NCBI GenBank assembly: GCA_013044365.1
Contig: JABEUP010000043.1
Span: forward strand, 1-10,113
Source: Acidimicrobiaceae bacterium
GTDB lineage: Bacteria; Actinomycetota; Acidimicrobiia; Acidimicrobiales; Acidimicrobiaceae
Reading direction: 5' to 3'
Length of the DNA stretch: 10,113 nucleotides
Of the stretch, positions 7,474-10,113 are shown piece by piece. Within the stretch, counting starts at the first letter, position 1. Each line of letters starts with the position of its first letter. Under the pieces are notes generated by a model, which did not search any database, was not told the origin of the DNA, and was given only the letters and a program-made list of their open reading frames with translations. The translations under genes were made by a program, and so were the position numbers.

Positions 7474-7503
7474 TTGTCAATCATCCAGGTAAATTCTTAT
7501 TAA
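7474..7503 (+). promoter_or_regulatory. Candidate promoter of the propeller lipoprotein gene
   Basis: TTGTCA (7474-7479, five of six to consensus) and TATTAA (7498-7503, four of six) are separated by 18 bases. The predicted start of transcription near 7510 leaves a leader of about 48 bases before the ATG at 7558. An upstream in-frame ATG at 7513 would then have almost no leader, which supports the later start. Confidence 0.35.
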
Positions 7504-7557
7504 AAAATAAAGATGTGTGATTTTCTAGGCAGATTTAGCCGACGAGAAAGAGAATTG

Positions 7558-9462
7558 ATGCCCAAACGGGGGATGGTCGTTGGTTTGATAGTCGGTGCCA
7601 CTTTGATGGCAGCCTGCGGACACAATTCCACAGCTGATCAAGTCGCAAGTTCTTCGATCCTGGTAACTAAAGTCAATGGTAAGCTGAACCTTACAAGTGC
7701 AAAACAGGCGTCCCTTGTAGACAGCTCCGGTATTATCCAGCATTTTAACACGGTGTTGTTTTTTTCTAAGACAGTAATTCTTGCTAGCCAGCTGGACAAC
7801 AATCAGTCTGTAATATTCAAAAGTTTCGACGAAGGAAAAAGCTGGCATCAGATCGCTGCCATACCTGGAACCGTCAGGCAATTGAATTTCCCAAATTCAC
7901 AAACAGGTTTTGCGGTCTCGCAAACTGGAGTGGCCGCTTCGTCTTCCGCGCTCTATGAAACTAGCAATAGTGGTCAAACGTGGACCAAAGTTTTCAATGG
8001 AGAAGTCGAGGCGTTGGATTTTCTAAATACGCAAACTGGATTTGCGGTTATGAAAACAGCGTCACCTGCCAACTCACAATCAAATGCGTACATTTTCCAT
8101 ACTCAAGATGGCGGCAAGACCTGGGGAAAGATCGCATCCCCCCTGAATCCAAGTGTGATATCGGCTTCCTTTAGTTTTGTTAGCCTCAAGCAGGGCTGGC
8201 TTCTTGCCGGATCCGCGACAGGAGCCGGAACGCAGGTGAAATACCTTTACGAAACTGTTGATGGCGGCAGTACCTGGTCTAAAGTAACACAATCCCCTTC
8301 ACCTGGCAGTGGACCGGAACCACAACCAATTGGAATGTTGCCGGCCAGTGGTTTTGTGAACGAACTTCAGTTCATCAACGCTTCCCAGGGTTTTATCCAA
8401 CTGAACCAAGGAAGCTTTCTTGAAACGCAAGATGGAGGCAAGACTTGGAATGAGTTCCAGCTGAGCGGTTTGCCTATTCAATCGGAGAAGAGCATTTTGC
8501 AGTTCGCAGCCTGGGGGCCGTCAAGTTTCTCGGTTGCAACGAGCCGAATGTCATTCTGGATTACGACGGCTCCAAACCAATGGGCGCGCGTATATCCCCC
8601 GTATCGGGATGCCGGGATTTTCAGTGGCGAAAGTGGACTTTACGCGTTGTCCGACAAAGGTGAGCTTTCAAGCGTGGAAACTTCAAGCTTTCAACAGTTG
8701 CTGTCTCGCGTGCCAAATGGGACAATTCAAATCGATCCCTTCAACACGGGGATAATGGCCTTTGCCACTTCGAAAATATATTTCAGCGCCGACGGATCTC
8801 ATTGGCGGCAGGTGCCGGTACCCGAGGGCTGGTCCTTGATGCAAGGGCACTTTATTTCTTCTGATTTCGGCGTGGTTGTGGCAAATGATCACAAAGTGCC
8901 TGGGTCCGCGGTTCTCGAACTGACCAATGATTCCGGCAGCACCTGGGAAAAGATCAATACGAAATTTTATCCTTACGCAATTGATCCAGTTACTACTACC
9001 AGCTGGTGGGCATTGGGGGGCACCGAGGTTTCCAATACCTCAAACACGGCGCAACTTGGTGCAAAAGAGATGCTTTGGAATTTGTACTATACCGGAGATG
9101 GCGGCAAGTCGTGGGACGAATTTATTTCCAACTGGCATTTTGTGGGAGGACTTGATTTCGTGAGCACCTCCGAAGGCTATGTCTGGATTCCAGGAAAGCT
9201 TTACAGAACAGTAGATCGTGGCAGTTCCTTACGAGCATTAATCTTCCTCCTCAAATGGGTGTTGAAGGGGTGTTCGCTATGTCGTTTGCACCTGGGGGGG
9301 TTGGATGGTCTCTGGGAAGCGGCGGCTATCCGATTTACCACACTATCGATGCCGGGGCGCACTGGGGACCAAATCCCTGATCAAGGTGGATTCATGGACT
9401 GTCTTCATTTCCTAAGCGTGTTATTACGTTATCAGTTCCGCGCGAATAGGGAAGCCAAATAA
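7558..9462 (+). CDS. Asp-box (BNR/Ycf48-like) beta-propeller lipoprotein, frameshifted near its end
   Basis: The product is probably an exported lipoprotein that folds as a beta-propeller outside the cytoplasmic membrane. From the ATG at 7558 the protein begins MPKRG, has a short hydrophobic stretch, and meets a lipobox LMAAC with the lipidated Cys at residue 20. This is why this start is preferred over 7513, which would add 15 mostly polar residues. Asp-box repeats of the type S/T-x-D-x-G-x-x-W recur at about residues 89, 135, 182, 233, 290, 410, 456 and 512 (for example TQDGGKTW and TVDGGSTW). Each follows a blade strand with a pattern like F-x-x-x-x-x-G. A ninth, TVDRGSS at about 551, loses its Trp because the frame shifts there. 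The last ~75 residues of the open frame look unlike the rest and are probably out-of-frame translation. Such folds occur in sialidases, in the photosystem II assembly factor Ycf48 and in many unknown proteins, so no enzymatic role is assigned; no catalytic sialidase set was recognised. Confidence 0.8.
   Translation: MPKRGMVVGLIVGATLMAACGHNSTADQVASSSILVTKVNGKLNLTSAKQASLVDSSGIIQHFNTVLFFSKTVILASQLDNNQSVIFKSFDEGKSWHQIAAIPGTVRQLNFPNSQTGFAVSQTGVAASSSALYETSNSGQTWTKVFNGEVEALDFLNTQTGFAVMKTASPANSQSNAYIFHTQDGGKTWGKIASPLNPSVISASFSFVSLKQGWLLAGSATGAGTQVKYLYETVDGGSTWSKVTQSPSPGSGPEPQPIGMLPASGFVNELQFINASQGFIQLNQGSFLETQDGGKTWNEFQLSGLPIQSEKSILQFAAWGPSSFSVATSRMSFWITTAPNQWARVYPPYRDAGIFSGESGLYALSDKGELSSVETSSFQQLLSRVPNGTIQIDPFNTGIMAFATSKIYFSADGSHWRQVPVPEGWSLMQGHFISSDFGVVVANDHKVPGSAVLELTNDSGSTWEKINTKFYPYAIDPVTTTSWWALGGTEVSNTSNTAQLGAKEMLWNLYYTGDGGKSWDEFISNWHFVGGLDFVSTSEGYVWIPGKLYRTVDRGSSLRALIFLLKWVLKGCSLCRLHLGGLDGLWEAAAIRFTTLSMPGRTGDQIPDQGGFMDCLHFLSVLLRYQFRANREAK
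9231..9380 (+). pseudogene. Out-of-frame continuation of the propeller gene (last blade)
   Basis: From 9231, in the frame one base away from the upstream gene, the translation reads TSINLPPQMGVEGVFAM, then SFAPGGVGWSLGSGG, then YPIYHTIDAGAHW, and stops at 9378-9380. This is a typical blade ending in an Asp-box, exactly what should follow TVDRGSS. Restoring one base near 9229-9230 (for instance TGG in place of the TT before ACG) would give TVDRGSSWTS and a protein of about 607 residues. Either the gene is damaged or the assembled sequence has a one-base error; the DNA alone cannot separate these. Confidence 0.75.
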
Positions 9463-9613
9463 AGTTTATGACAATTCGGCAAATTTAGATAGAAGCAACT
9501 ACTATCTGGGCGGATTCCGGCTGGCTGTTTCCCTCCAACCATTATCAGCGGCATGGTACCGTTACGTAATTTATGCATGGGCTGTTTTTGCGTAGTGGGA
9601 CTAAGTTTGATTT
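9463..9613 (+). other. Gap between propeller gene and exporter pair; possible degraded coding remains
   Basis: No gene with a start codon and ribosome binding site is seen. One frame is open for about 60 codons from 9416 to a TAG near 9596, without a usable start. Another gives WADSGWLFPSN before a stop. These could be remains of the 3' end of the propeller gene or of another gene, or chance. No terminator hairpin with a T-run was found. Confidence 0.4.
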
Positions 9614-9874
9614 ATGACCAAAAAGCACGTTTGGATTCTTAGGGTTGCCTCACTCTGGACATTTTACGTTTGGGCTGTGTTGGTGCGGAATATGATCCTT
9701 GACAAATCCAATTCTTTGGCGTTTCGTGCAATTCATATAGCTTTGGCGATTGTCTCCATTGCATTCGCAGCAGTTACCTGGCGGATTTCGATTTTCATGG
9801 CTAAGGAGATCAAAAATCGTAAAAAGAACAAAGTAATCGGAGAGGGGATGGCACTCCCGAACTCGTCAAAGTGA
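9614..9874 (+). CDS. Small two-helix membrane protein upstream of an ABC exporter
   Basis: This 86-residue protein has two hydrophobic helices (about 9-28 and 40-62) and a basic tail (KEIKNRKKNK), so it is probably a small inner-membrane protein with a cytoplasmic C-terminus. The linker and second helix (LAFRAIHIALAIVSIAFA) resemble small actinobacterial membrane proteins of unknown function with a GFKxVHxxLAxxS pattern, as far as I recall; this is recognition from memory. The ATG at 9614 is the first possible start, since an in-frame TGA lies at 9608. The ribosome binding site is weak. It overlaps the next gene by 4 bases (GTGA), so it is probably co-translated with the exporter and may be an accessory to it. 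Confidence 0.7.
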   Translation: MTKKHVWILRVASLWTFYVWAVLVRNMILDKSNSLAFRAIHIALAIVSIAFAAVTWRISIFMAKEIKNRKKNKVIGEGMALPNSSK

Positions 9875-10113
9875 AACATTCAAAATGGGTGCGTAGACTA
9901 ACTCGTTTGGTGCTGGTCCACAGACGAAATGTGATCCTCGCTATAGGTGCGTCAGTCATTGGAATGGTGATTTCGGCAGTCGTTCCAGTAGTGGAACGTA
10001 CGATTATCGACGACGTCGTGATAGCCAAATCCCAGTCTCTAGCTCCCTGGCTTGGCGTCTTGATCGTGTTAGGGTTAGCTGGTTTTGCCCTTTCATTCGT
10101 TCGACGCTATGCC
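9871..10113 (+). CDS. ABC exporter (fused permease/ATPase type), N-terminal part only
   Basis: The first 81 codons of a gene continuing past the right edge are visible. It starts with a GTG at 9871 inside the stop of the upstream gene. The residues show a basic N-terminus (VKHSKWVRRLTR), a first transmembrane helix (ILAIGASVIGMVISAVVP), a VERTIIDDVV segment, and a second helix leading to RRYA. The pattern of a helix, then VP-x-V-x-R-x-I-(I/V)-D-D, then a second helix ending in RRY is typical of the first part of actinobacterial MsbA/MdlB-like half-transporters that carry membrane and ATPase domains in one chain. The ATPase domain is outside the window, so the family call rests on this N-terminal pattern. 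The substrate is unknown. Confidence 0.78.
   Translation, partial: MKHSKWVRRLTRLVLVHRRNVILAIGASVIGMVISAVVPVVERTIIDDVVIAKSQSLAPWLGVLIVLGLAGFALSFVRRYA

Larger units (their letters stand above)
7125..7557. other. Divergent intergenic control region
   Basis: This stretch separates the leftward hydrogenase-like operon from the rightward lipoprotein gene. I see no convincing gene in it. The short open frames on either strand lack ribosome binding sites and family signals. It holds candidate promoters for both directions, two imperfect inverted repeats, and T-rich runs at 7261-7266 and 7372-7378. No regulator gene is adjacent in this window, unlike the ArsR-type regulator gene Rv0081 that I recall beside the mycobacterial locus. 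Confidence 0.6.

Noticed and set aside
7265..7480. A 71-codon minus-strand open frame in the intergenic region
   Set aside because: No ribosome binding site, no recognisable family, and it spans the candidate promoters and the inverted repeat.
1..10113. CRISPR arrays, tRNA or rRNA genes, insertion sequences
   Set aside because: I saw no spaced direct repeats, no tRNA-like cloverleaf, and no transposase-like frames with terminal inverted repeats.

Overview
The window looks like an actinobacterial chromosome, with roughly even base composition. The main evidence is the gene set and gene order. A hycD-hyfE(hycP)-hyfF(hycQ)-hycE series resembles, from memory, the Rv0084-Rv0087 locus of Mycobacterium tuberculosis, and the right edge carries an actinobacterial-style ABC exporter. 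A medium-GC member of the Acidimicrobiia is possible, but this is a guess from the sequence alone.

Positions 1-7124, minus strand: one tightly packed operon of six genes, read from right to left. It encodes a membrane complex of the group 4 [NiFe]-hydrogenase / complex I superfamily. The order is a NuoH-like anchor (hycD), a NuoK-like subunit (hyfE), a NuoN/L-like antiporter subunit (hyfF), a NuoCD-like large subunit (hycE/hyfG type), a fused ferredoxin plus NuoB-like small subunit, and a second antiporter-like subunit (hyfB) that starts with GTG and runs off the left edge. Neighbouring genes overlap by 1-7 bases or are separated by 2 bases, so translation is probably coupled.

The notable point is that the hydrophilic arm has lost its redox centres. 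All four cysteines that would bind Ni-Fe in the large subunit are replaced. All four cysteines that would bind the proximal 4Fe-4S cluster in the small subunit are replaced, mostly by acidic residues. One of the two ferredoxin cluster sites is also gone. Only one CxxCxxCxxxC site remains. In contrast, both antiporter subunits keep the Glu, Lys and His residues used for proton translocation. The locus therefore fits the non-hydrogenase 'energy-converting hydrogenase related' (Ehr) type in a very reduced form. It cannot be a conventional hydrogenase.

Positions 7125-7557: divergent control region with candidate promoters for both sides and two imperfect hairpins. Positions 7558-9462, plus strand: an exported lipoprotein built of Asp-box (BNR/Ycf48-like) beta-propeller blades. 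Its reading frame breaks near 9229, and the missing last blade can be read in another frame. Positions 9463-9613 hold no clear gene. Positions 9614-9874 encode a small two-helix membrane protein. It overlaps by 4 bases the start (9871) of an ABC exporter gene that continues past the right edge.
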